From contig DGDY01000041.1 in NCBI GenBank assembly GCA_002385675.1, forward strand, positions 1 through 6,009: a stretch of DNA of 6,009 bases. The letters run 5' to 3'. This document shows positions 1-6,009 of this stretch, in pieces. The stretch is from Anaerolineales bacterium UBA3940 (GTDB taxonomy: Bacteria; Chloroflexota; Anaerolineae; Aggregatilineales; UBA3940). The notes below the pieces were generated by a model. It was not told where the DNA came from. It did no database searches and was given only the letters and a program-made list of their open reading frames with translations. Position numbers and translations under genes: made by a program. Numbering within the stretch: the first letter of the stretch is position 1; each line of letters starts with the position of its first letter.

Positions 1-99
1 GGCAACAACCTCCAGATCGGGGCGCGCGTCGAGCAGCGATTTCAATCCCTGGCGAAACAGGGCGTGATCGTCAACCAGCATGATACGCAGCGTTTCCAT
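1..99 (-). CDS. NarL/FixJ-type response regulator, N-terminal fragment (cut by window edge)
   Basis: Only the first 33 codons are in the window, starting at the ATG at 99-97 and running off the left edge. The fragment reads METLRIMLVDDHALFRQGL and then continues into a helix ending in LEVVA. This is the start of a receiver (REC) domain: a first beta strand, the acidic pair Asp10-Asp11 that helps bind Mg2+, and the following His-x-x-x-Arg-x-Gly-Leu helix typical of the NarL/FixJ family. The phosphoacceptor Asp and the expected LuxR-type HTH output domain lie outside the window. The start is supported by a good ribosome binding site (GAGG 8 bases upstream, overlapping the end of the kinase gene). 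It follows the histidine kinase gene by 5 bp in the same direction, so it is very likely the kinase's cognate DNA-binding partner. The regulated genes cannot be told from this window. Confidence 0.93.
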   Translation of the reverse strand, partial: METLRIMLVDDHALFRQGLKSLLDARPDLEVVA

Positions 100-111
100 T
101 ACCTTCACCTC
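100..111 (-). promoter_or_regulatory. Ribosome binding site of the response regulator, overlapping the kinase stop
   Basis: On the minus strand the sequence GAGGTGAAGGTA directly precedes the ATG at 99. GAGG sits 8 bases before the start. The TGA inside it (107-105) is the stop codon of the histidine kinase. The Shine-Dalgarno sequence therefore lies in the kinase's last codons, which suggests the pair is translated in a coupled manner. Confidence 0.75.
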
Positions 112-2168
112 GTCCCAGCTAGGGAGATCCCCACGATGACGCGTGTTCCCTTACCCGGTTCAGAATCGATCTCCAGTGTACCGCCCAGGCTCTCGACCCG
201 CTCGCGCATGATCTGCAGCCCCATGCCACCCGCTCCACGCTCCCGACGGGCAAGCTCGCCGGAGTCGAACCCCCGGCCATCGTCCACTACCGTGATGCAG
301 TACTGGTCATCACAGCGCTCCATCCGGACGCGCACGCTGTTAGCACGGGCATGCTTGCGGACATTGGCGAGCGCCTCCTGAATGATGCGCGTCAACTGCA
401 CCACCGCAGCGGGCGTCAGGTCAATGAGCGTCTCATCCTGCACGACCAGCTCGACATTCAGCCCGTACAGGCGATGATACCTGTCCAGATGTGCGCGTAT
501 GGAAGCAAGAAACTCCTCAGGCGAGGCGGCACGCTGGCGCAGGCTGAAGATCGCGTCGCGGGCGTCGTCGTGCGCCTCGGTTGCTGTCCTTTTCAGCTCG
601 CCAAGATAAGTCTCGAGCTGCTCGTACTGTCCGTTTCGCAGCAGGTCTTCGGCATAAGAGGCCTGGAGCTTGAGTACGCTGAGCGCCTGGGCCAGGTTGT
701 CGTGGATCTCGCGCGCCAGCCGCTCGCGCTCTTCGAGGGCCGCTAACTGGTGTACCTGCTCGTGTAGCTGCACGTTCTCGATGGCGATCGCGGCCTGGTC
801 AGCAAACAGGTCGATGAGACGCGCATCCGCCTCGGTGAAGTCGCCCGGCTTGTTCACCACATACAGCACGCCCAGAGTGGAGGTGCTGGTTCGCAGCGGG
901 GCAGCAAGCAAATTCCTGGGCGGTGGGTCCTGTGAAAACGTCAGCGGATCGTCTGTGGGATGGTTGGCAATGTAGGAACGGCCCTCAATCAGGGCTCGCC
1001 CCGCCAATGATCCTTCGAGGGAGATGCGCTGGAACGTTGGCTCACCCCCCGCGCTGTAGATCTTCTGCAAGCCGTTGTCATCTGCCAGGAAGAAGATGGC
1101 GCTCCCACGCGCGCCGGTTAACTGCTGCGCCTCTGTACAGATCAACTGAAAGAGGTCGGCAAGCTCGCGCTTCTGGAGCAGGGCGCTGGTGACACGCTGA
1201 ATACCCTGGCTCTCGGCGATCCGTTCCTTATAGAGGCGCACGTTATCCACCACGAGCGCCGCCGACCGGGCCAGGTTCCATGCCATCTCGACCTGCTCCG
1301 CTGTAAACCCCCGGCTGGTGTGCGGTGCGCCCGTCATCGCCAGCGCCAGCACCTGGTTGTGAGCAACCAGCGGCACCGCCAGCACCGACCGGATGCCCAA
1401 CTGGTTGACGACCTGCCTGTTGACGAGGGGATCGGAGCGCACATCGCTGCTGATGACCGGCTCTCGCCGTATAAGCACCTGTTGGAGAAAGGGATCATTC
1501 GACAGGTCGGGAACACAATTAAGGAAGTGCTCAAGCGCCTTCTCGTCGCACGGTTCCTGACTCACACCGATGTGGGGGATAAGGCGGCTCTGGTCTTCAC
1601 TGACCAGATAGAAGTGGCAGTGATCCGCCGCGACCGCCGTCATGATGCCCTGAGCGACTTGCTGCAGAATATCGTCCAGGCTGAACTGCTCGGCGGGGAG
1701 CCGCGCCATTTCCAGTATGCGCGTCAGGCACTCACGCTGCTGCTCATGCCGCCGGTTCATCTCGCTCTGGTGGAGGGCGCTGAAGCGGCGCAGCATCGAG
1801 CGCGTGCCAGCGTCCAGCTCGGTGATGAGCGACCAGCCTGTCTCCGGGTCGGCGGCGTAAAGACGCCTGATGACAGCAAGCACGGCTTCCGTGACAAGCA
1901 GCAGGGCCTCTACGACCTCGCTCCGCTCAAAGCCGGACTGGATGGAAGCCCGGATGAGTTCGGAAAGGCGCGCATCAAGCCCGCTGCAATCGCCTGTGCG
2001 CAGGGCGTCAATGGCCGCATCGAACCCGCGCAGCATGGCGGCAAACACTGTTTCCTGCCATGCGCGACTGGACTGAAAAGCCGGCAGATCTGCGATCTTC
2101 TCCGCCCAACTCGTGGTGATCTCTTCTCGGTGCTGGCTTAGCAGGCCAGCCAGCACATGGGTCGTCAT
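105..2168 (-). CDS. Soluble two-GAF sensor histidine kinase (NarX/LiaS/DesK-type HisKA_3)
   Basis: A 687-residue cytoplasmic sensor kinase that should autophosphorylate on His and pass the phosphate to the response regulator encoded just downstream. Domains in order: residues about 5-140, a helical region resembling the RsbR/RsbRD N-terminal domain (tentative); about 163-312, first GAF; about 323-475, second GAF; about 482-548, HisKA_3 dimerisation domain with H-box REIHDNLAQ and phosphoacceptor His489; about 588-683, HATPase_c. The ATPase domain shows the N-box EALANVRKHA (Asn602), G1 motif DDGRGFD (629-635) and G2 motif GGMGLQIM (647-654). All key residues are present. No transmembrane segment or signal peptide is visible, so the input is probably cytosolic; the GAF ligand cannot be predicted. 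The ATG at 2168 is the only sensible start: an in-frame TGA lies 11 codons upstream (2201-2199), and the next Met is residue 45, inside the first domain. The Shine-Dalgarno is weak (GGAG is 16 bases away). The architecture is common in Chloroflexota. Confidence 0.95.
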   Translation of the reverse strand: MTTHVLAGLLSQHREEITTSWAEKIADLPAFQSSRAWQETVFAAMLRGFDAAIDALRTGDCSGLDARLSELIRASIQSGFERSEVVEALLLVTEAVLAVIRRLYAADPETGWSLITELDAGTRSMLRRFSALHQSEMNRRHEQQRECLTRILEMARLPAEQFSLDDILQQVAQGIMTAVAADHCHFYLVSEDQSRLIPHIGVSQEPCDEKALEHFLNCVPDLSNDPFLQQVLIRREPVISSDVRSDPLVNRQVVNQLGIRSVLAVPLVAHNQVLALAMTGAPHTSRGFTAEQVEMAWNLARSAALVVDNVRLYKERIAESQGIQRVTSALLQKRELADLFQLICTEAQQLTGARGSAIFFLADDNGLQKIYSAGGEPTFQRISLEGSLAGRALIEGRSYIANHPTDDPLTFSQDPPPRNLLAAPLRTSTSTLGVLYVVNKPGDFTEADARLIDLFADQAAIAIENVQLHEQVHQLAALEERERLAREIHDNLAQALSVLKLQASYAEDLLRNGQYEQLETYLGELKRTATEAHDDARDAIFSLRQRAASPEEFLASIRAHLDRYHRLYGLNVELVVQDETLIDLTPAAVVQLTRIIQEALANVRKHARANSVRVRMERCDDQYCITVVDDGRGFDSGELARRERGAGGMGLQIMRERVESLGGTLEIDSEPGKGTRVIVGISLAGTR

Positions 2169-2220
2169 CGGGCGCTCGCTTTGGCTCCAGGGCTGTGCTC
2201 AAATGTGATCCCCAGAATAG

Positions 2221-2226
2221 ATTATA
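2221..2226 (-). promoter_or_regulatory. Candidate -10 box for the histidine kinase operon
   Basis: The minus strand reads CGCGTATAATCTATT, a perfect sigma-70-type TATAAT ending 52 bases before the kinase ATG, which would give a leader of about 45 bases. There is no good -35: the hexamer at 17 bp spacing (2249-2244) is ATAGGG, and no extended -10 TG is present. A promoter lacking a -35 often needs an activator. The call rests on position and the perfect hexamer only. Confidence 0.45.
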
Positions 2227-2237
2227 CGCGACATTGT

Positions 2238-2299
2238 GACGCACCCTATATGACATCTGGTAGGATTCCGGGTGACGATTGGATTATAAAAGGTGCGTC
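2238..2299. repeat. Inverted repeat GACGCACC / GGTGCGTC upstream of the kinase gene
   Basis: The left arm GACGCACC (2238-2245) is an exact reverse complement of the right arm GGTGCGTC (2292-2299), with 46 bases between. Each arm is flanked on its inner side by TATA (2247-2250 and 2285-2288), so the symmetry extends imperfectly beyond the 8 bp arms. It lies directly upstream of the candidate -10 at 2226-2221 and spans the second TATAAT. It could be a pair of regulator binding sites, possibly for the adjacent response regulator, or could arise by chance. Function is inferred from position only. Confidence 0.4.
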
Positions 2300-2345
2300 G
2301 GGGGCAGAGCGGTTACCGCGGGGGCGGAAGTCTGGCGCCGGGGAA

Positions 2346-2373
2346 GGGAGCCGGGCTTAGGCGCCCGGCTCTC
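2346..2373. terminator. GC-rich hairpin downstream of the helicase gene, probable terminator
   Basis: The stem GAGCCGGGC (2348-2356) pairs with GCCCGGCTC (2363-2371) around the 6-base loop TTAGGC. A G-U and a G-C pair extend it to 11 pairs (2346-2373). It lies 28 bases beyond the helicase stop and upstream of the kinase promoter region, where a terminator for the minus-strand operon is expected. A short T-run (2376-2379) follows the stem only on the plus strand. On the minus strand the hairpin is preceded by AAAA and followed by CCCTTCCCC, so it lacks a classic U-tract in the direction of the genes. Confidence 0.6.
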
Positions 2374-2400
2374 CGTTTTCAGCTCGAAACCGGGAACGGG

Positions 2401-4095
2401 CTAACCGGCTGCGGCAGGCGGCGGCAGCTCGCCGAGCACAATCAGATGATTGCGCGCTCGTGACAATGCAACGTACAACAAACTCCTCTGGTCCTCTTCG
2501 GGGATATGTTCCAACTCGCTCAGTATCACGACGGCACGCTCAAGCCCCTTGAAGCCGTGAATTGTGCTCGTCAAGACCCGCTTGCCTCTAATTTTGCCCC
2601 GGCGCATCAGTTCGAAGTCTCCGATTTTCATCCGGTGCTTCCACATGCTCTTATCGTCGCCGAGCGGTGACAGCAGGACCACATCCGCGGGCGAGATCTT
2701 CTCGTCGCTCAGATGGTTTAGCACGTCCTTGAGGGCTTCTTCCGGTGAATCATATTTCACCAAATCGACGAACTCGATGTCACGTCCGGTTTTTGGCCCA
2801 CCCGGGTAGATACGCCCGACCCCGTCATAGTACTCGACGACTCGCTCGCCAATCTCATACGTGCTGCGCATATTCTTGTTCAGCCGCCCGGCAGGCTCGG
2901 GGAGCGGGAAGCCGTCCTCAGAGTAGAGTCGCTGGCTGTCATCGTAGAAGATGTAGAGGATGCCCCCGTCGGGATCCTTCAACATCATCTGGATCGGCTC
3001 CCAGTATGTGCTCTTGAAGTCCTGCCCCTCGTCTACGATGATGGCATCATAGCGCCTTGACTCCGGCAGCTGGGCTGCCGCGTCAAACAATGCCTGGGGG
3101 ACTACATGCGTCCAGTACTCGTCAGCGCTCACATCGAGGTCTGTCATCCATGGCACTGGCTGGCCAATCTCTTTCGGAACGGACTTCGCCAGGCTGTGAA
3201 AGTGCTGGAAGGTAACGTTCTCCAGGTCGTGGGTCTCAGCCAGCCATTCGGCAAGCGCTTTGTTGTAGCAGGTGAACAGCACCCGCTTACCCTGCTCGCC
3301 CAGTCGCCGCGCCTTTTCAATGGCGAGCATGGTCTTGCCAGACCCTGCGCAGCCGGCGATGAGCGCTCGCGGCTTGGACTCAATGAACTCCAGTACCGTG
3401 AACTGCTGGAGGGTGAGCTGCCGGAACTGGTCTTCCTCCTCCTGGAAGTCGGTAGCGAGGTGCGAGCGCAGGAACCAGTTTGGAGCGAGTTGGCGGGTGA
3501 TGGCTTTAATGCCTTTGGCGCCCGGCGGCTTCTGCCCCTGCCGCTGATAGTACTTGAAGATGCGCTCGATCGCGGCCTCGATGCAGTCCGGCTGTGTATC
3601 ACGCCGGTCAAGCAGATTCTGCCGCTTCAGCGCCAGGCCCAGATCGTGGTCGACATCCACATCCGGCAGGGCAACAGCGTACCAGGTCGAATAGTCATAG
3701 TGTGCGAGTGCCGGCGCACGGCGAAGCATAGCGTTCAGATCATAACAGGCCTGTTTGATCTGCTCGAACGGATTCTTGATATTGTGCACCTTACCGTAAC
3801 GATCCCGGCTCGTCCACTTGCCGGTCGTGCCGTCGATTTGGATAAGGCCGCCCTTCACCTCGATGGTCAGCAGGCCGTACTCAGGGTGGGCGATCAGGAA
3901 GTCAATTTCCCGATCATGGATCCCGCCCCCGCGACGCGGTGCCTGCAGCAGCACACCGTGGAAGACAGAGTAGTCGTCGCTCAGGCACCGCTTGAACAAG
4001 TCAAACAGCCGGCGCTCGGCAGAGCTGATCGGCGTGAGCCCGGCTTCCTCAAGCTCCTTATCTGTCTGTAGGTAGCGCGGATACATGTTGGCCAT
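2401..4095 (-). CDS. NERD nuclease domain fused to a compact superfamily 1 (UvrD/Rep-like) helicase
   Basis: A 564-residue protein predicted to couple a nuclease-related domain to an ATP-driven DNA helicase or translocase. Residues about 25-125 form the NERD domain (PD-(D/E)xK fold). The likely catalytic set is Asp65 (in REIDFLI), then Glu79 and Lys81 (TIEVKGG), followed by the conserved NPFEQIKQ (108-115). Residues about 225-555 form the SF1A helicase: Q-motif region around Gln231; Walker A GCAGSGKT (248-255); motif Ia TCYNKAL (275-281); motif II DEGQDF (355-360); motif III YDDSQRLY (384-391); motif IV NKNMRS (406-411); motif V TIHGFKGLE (511-519); motif VI YVALSRAR (541-548). All ATPase residues look intact. 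The helicase core is only about 330 residues, leaving little space for the 1B and 2B insertions of full UvrD. The ATG at 4095 has GGAG 8 bases upstream; the second ATG (codon 4) is placed worse. It starts 3 bp after the DUF262 gene stop, implying a shared operon and joint function, most plausibly phage or foreign-DNA defence. DNA repair is the alternative. Confidence 0.93.
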   Translation of the reverse strand: MANMYPRYLQTDKELEEAGLTPISSAERRLFDLFKRCLSDDYSVFHGVLLQAPRRGGGIHDREIDFLIAHPEYGLLTIEVKGGLIQIDGTTGKWTSRDRYGKVHNIKNPFEQIKQACYDLNAMLRRAPALAHYDYSTWYAVALPDVDVDHDLGLALKRQNLLDRRDTQPDCIEAAIERIFKYYQRQGQKPPGAKGIKAITRQLAPNWFLRSHLATDFQEEEDQFRQLTLQQFTVLEFIESKPRALIAGCAGSGKTMLAIEKARRLGEQGKRVLFTCYNKALAEWLAETHDLENVTFQHFHSLAKSVPKEIGQPVPWMTDLDVSADEYWTHVVPQALFDAAAQLPESRRYDAIIVDEGQDFKSTYWEPIQMMLKDPDGGILYIFYDDSQRLYSEDGFPLPEPAGRLNKNMRSTYEIGERVVEYYDGVGRIYPGGPKTGRDIEFVDLVKYDSPEEALKDVLNHLSDEKISPADVVLLSPLGDDKSMWKHRMKIGDFELMRRGKIRGKRVLTSTIHGFKGLERAVVILSELEHIPEEDQRSLLYVALSRARNHLIVLGELPPPAAAG

Positions 4096-4107
4096 CGGTC
4101 AATCTCC
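4096..4107 (-). promoter_or_regulatory. Ribosome binding site of the helicase gene inside the end of the DUF262 gene
   Basis: The minus strand reads GGAGATTGACCG followed by ATG (4095-4093). GGAG (4107-4104) lies in the Gly and Asp codons that end the DUF262 protein, and that gene's TGA is at 4101-4099. The spacing to the start is 8 bases, which fixes the ATG at 4095 as the start and indicates coupled translation. Confidence 0.75.
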
Positions 4108-6009
4108 AACCATAGCCTCATCAATCGCGAGAATTTCGTTTTCGACATACTGTTTAAAGCTCTCGACAGTCGTGTAGTAGCGGAAGCCGGCATGGTTCAG
4201 CAGCTCTTCGACCTCGTCGCCCTCGTCAATCAGCAGCGCCACCGGGTCGCTCAGCCCCTCCTGGAGACCTTCCGGCCAGGCGAGGTCCACAACCGCCAGC
4301 AGCTCTCCGTCATCGCCGATAAGCTCATAGCCGATGTAGCCTTCCGATAGCCCCATACGAATCACCCAATCGTTGCAATCGCGCAGGATCTGCTCTTCCT
4401 CGTCGGTGACGATGCCTCCCACCACTTCACCGGCGGGCACTGGATATTCGAGCGACTCGGGCACCTCTTCAAGCTCAATCGGATCTGTCTTGAGAAGACT
4501 GCTCAAAAACTCGTTCGCAGCATGTGCCAGCAGTTCCTGTCGGGCTTTGAGGAACTCCGGGTAATTCTCGACCTTCCACAGATCCCTATCCATCGGAATC
4601 CACTGAGATTCGAGTGCTCCGGGGAAGGCATCCATCACACGCGGGAAGTACTGCTCAGGGCAAGTATTGCTGATGACGAGGTTCGTATCCTGTGTGAGAA
4701 AGCAGAAGTTTGCCAGCGCATTAACCTCGGACATGGAGTACCCGTGGTCATACAACACCGACTTGGGGAAGATGTGGTGAACCTGGAGACTGCTAAGCTT
4801 GCCGAGCATCCCTTCGCGCAGCGGGAGGCCGGTGCCCCAGTCCTGCGCTTTGCCAACCCGCGTCAGCAGGTACATGAAGGGGTAGAAGCGAGCTCCGCGC
4901 CCCCAGCCGGCGAAGTTCTCAGGGCGCACAATGAGATCGCCACGCCAGATACGCAACTGCTCAATCAGGGCATCCAGCTCACGGCCTGGATCTGCATTGC
5001 CCAGCGTGCGCAGGTCCTGGTTCAGATAAGTCTCAGTTGAACCGGCGAAACGGCCCCACAGGAAGGTGTGAACGTACCAGTAGAGCAGTTTATCGCGCTC
5101 GGCCTGGTCTTTCAGACGCCCGCCCCGTTTGGCGATATAGTGCGTAATGACCGGGATAGCATAACGACCGCCAAGCACGCGGTCGTGATCCAGCCCCAGC
5201 CGGCCCGAGATCAGGTTAAGGGTGTAGTTAATCGACTTCTCTGCAGTATAGAGCGCATTCTGGAACTCTTCCGACGAGACGTTTTCCAGTTCATGGAAGT
5301 AGGCCTGCCCGGTGACAATGGTCGTCGCGTTACGCAGCAGCCAGTCCAGCTTGAAATGGAACCCCGCTTTCTCCCAGGTGTCCAGCATCCCACGCATGAC
5401 CTCACGGGCATCCGTCCAACCAGCGCAGACCTTAGCCAGGGCAAGGTCACCCTTCGAGAGCTTGGTACCACCGCTGTTGACGTTGTTGAAGATTTCGACG
5501 ACGTCGTCCAGCCGGACGTGGTCGCCGGCTACTTCTTCTATGTGGAAATCGCGCTCTTTGATGGAAGCGATTGCTTGCAGACGGTTCAGGTACTTCTCAG
5601 CATCTCGCTCTAGCTCGGGCGTCTTATAGATTAGAGCCATGTACTTGCCAAGGCCGGATTGCATCAGGTCCGTAACATTGATCCAGTACGGATCGTCCCG
5701 CATCTTCGGGCCGTAAAACTCAAATGTTTCGTCCTCGAGGTGGAACATCAGGTCCTTAAAGGCGTTGGGGTCGCCATCAAAAAACTTTGGTGGGCGCCCC
5801 TTGATAATGCCGTACAGCGTGGTGATGCGCTGCTGCCCGTCGAGCAGCAGCTTTACGTGCCCCGGCTGGAGCTTCCCACCACCACGGGCAGGCGCCCCGT
5901 CAGAAGCTGTGTTCCACACAAGCAGGCTGCCGACTGGATGCCTACGATACAGCGACGACATGAAGTTGCGCACCTGCTTGCGTGTCCAGACATAACCGCG
6001 CTGGAACTC
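4099..6009 (-). CDS. DUF262 + HNH (DUF1524) GmrSD-like restriction protein, N-terminus cut by window edge
   Basis: The frame is open to the right edge, so 636 residues are visible and the true start lies outside. A GTG at 5973-5971 looks like a start but is an internal Val, because the residues before it, EFQRGYVWTRKQ, are the conserved DUF262 opening. Numbered from the edge: residues 1-200 form the DUF262 (ParB/sulfiredoxin-like nucleotide-binding) domain with DGQQR (57-61) and the second motif FNNVNSGGTKLSKGDLALA (174-192); about 210-400, a helical linker; about 400-480, the DUF1524 HNH nuclease with VHHIFPKS (410-417) and conserved Asn430, Asn434 and Asn443. In known relatives (GmrSD, SspE, BrxU) the first domain binds and hydrolyses NTPs and the HNH domain cuts modified or phage DNA. 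A third, C-terminal domain (about 530-636), with DLAWPE (575-580) and LLIDEG (592-597), resembles a Vsr/DUF559-like fold and is unusual. Modified-DNA restriction is the likely role; the modification recognised is unknown. It is the first visible gene of the operon with the NERD helicase. Confidence 0.92.
   Translation of the reverse strand, partial: EFQRGYVWTRKQVRNFMSSLYRRHPVGSLLVWNTASDGAPARGGGKLQPGHVKLLLDGQQRITTLYGIIKGRPPKFFDGDPNAFKDLMFHLEDETFEFYGPKMRDDPYWINVTDLMQSGLGKYMALIYKTPELERDAEKYLNRLQAIASIKERDFHIEEVAGDHVRLDDVVEIFNNVNSGGTKLSKGDLALAKVCAGWTDAREVMRGMLDTWEKAGFHFKLDWLLRNATTIVTGQAYFHELENVSSEEFQNALYTAEKSINYTLNLISGRLGLDHDRVLGGRYAIPVITHYIAKRGGRLKDQAERDKLLYWYVHTFLWGRFAGSTETYLNQDLRTLGNADPGRELDALIEQLRIWRGDLIVRPENFAGWGRGARFYPFMYLLTRVGKAQDWGTGLPLREGMLGKLSSLQVHHIFPKSVLYDHGYSMSEVNALANFCFLTQDTNLVISNTCPEQYFPRVMDAFPGALESQWIPMDRDLWKVENYPEFLKARQELLAHAANEFLSSLLKTDPIELEEVPESLEYPVPAGEVVGGIVTDEEEQILRDCNDWVIRMGLSEGYIGYELIGDDGELLAVVDLAWPEGLQEGLSDPVALLIDEGDEVEELLNHAGFRYYTTVESFKQYVENEILAIDEAMVGD

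Larger units (their letters stand above)
2169..2400. other. Intergenic region between the two operons
   Basis: This 232 bp gap separates the helicase stop from the kinase start. From left to right it holds a 5' leader of roughly 45 bases for the kinase gene, a perfect TATAAT on the minus strand at 2226-2221, an inverted repeat (arms 2238-2245 and 2292-2299), a second minus-strand TATAAT at 2288-2283, a G-rich stretch (2299-2345), and a GC-rich hairpin (2346-2373). No convincing protein-coding gene, tRNA or known RNA was recognised in it. A 67-codon open frame on the plus strand here has no recognisable protein features. Confidence 0.7.

Noticed and set aside
1320..2141. Long plus-strand open frame (273 codons) opposite the histidine kinase
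   Set aside because: It is antisense to the sensor half of a clear kinase gene and shows no domain-like composition.
2299..2345. tRNA-like look of the G-rich stretch in the intergenic gap
   Set aside because: No acceptor stem, anticodon arm or T-loop consensus could be assembled from it.
2157..2360. 67-codon plus-strand open frame in the intergenic gap
   Set aside because: It lacks a ribosome binding site, runs into the hairpin stem, and has a low-complexity Gly/Arg-rich end; it is not a credible gene.
3106..4071. Long plus-strand open frame (321 codons) opposite the helicase gene
   Set aside because: It lies wholly antisense to a gene with a full set of helicase and NERD motifs. Its own translation shows no recognisable domain, so it is a by-product of GC-rich codon usage.
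5971..5973. GTG as start codon of the DUF262 gene
   Set aside because: The frame continues without a stop to the window edge, and the upstream residues EFQRGYVWTRKQ are conserved DUF262 sequence, so this GTG is an internal Val codon.
1..6009. CRISPR array, insertion sequence or attachment site
   Set aside because: No regularly spaced repeats, transposase-like frames, terminal inverted repeats or integrase genes were seen; the only gap of any size is 232 bp.

Overview
All four genes visible in this 6 kb window lie on the minus strand. Transcription therefore runs from the right edge towards the left. The sequence is bacterial and moderately GC-rich, with tightly packed genes. A soluble histidine kinase with two GAF domains and a NarL-type partner is an architecture common in Chloroflexota. 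That makes Chloroflexota (or a similar environmental lineage) a reasonable guess, but nothing in the window proves it.

Right block (about 2401-6009) is a two-gene operon of nucleic-acid-processing enzymes. The first gene runs off the right edge and encodes a DUF262 plus HNH (DUF1524) protein of the GmrSD / SspE / BrxU type, with an unusual extra C-terminal domain. Three bases after its stop codon begins a 564-residue protein that joins an N-terminal NERD nuclease domain to a compact superfamily 1 helicase. The helicase's ribosome binding site lies inside the last codons of the DUF262 gene, so the two are probably translationally coupled. The domain content points to a restriction-type defence module that may continue beyond the right edge.

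The middle gap (2169-2400, 232 bp) holds a strong GC-rich hairpin just after the helicase gene, two TATAAT boxes on the minus strand, and an inverted repeat. It separates the two operons and probably carries the promoter of the kinase gene.

Left block (1-2168) is a two-component system. It consists of a 687-residue cytoplasmic histidine kinase (RsbR-like N-terminal region, GAF, GAF, HisKA_3, HATPase) followed after 5 bp by the first 33 codons of a NarL/FixJ-type response regulator cut off by the left edge. Nothing in the sequence links this signalling pair functionally to the defence-like pair except proximity and shared orientation.
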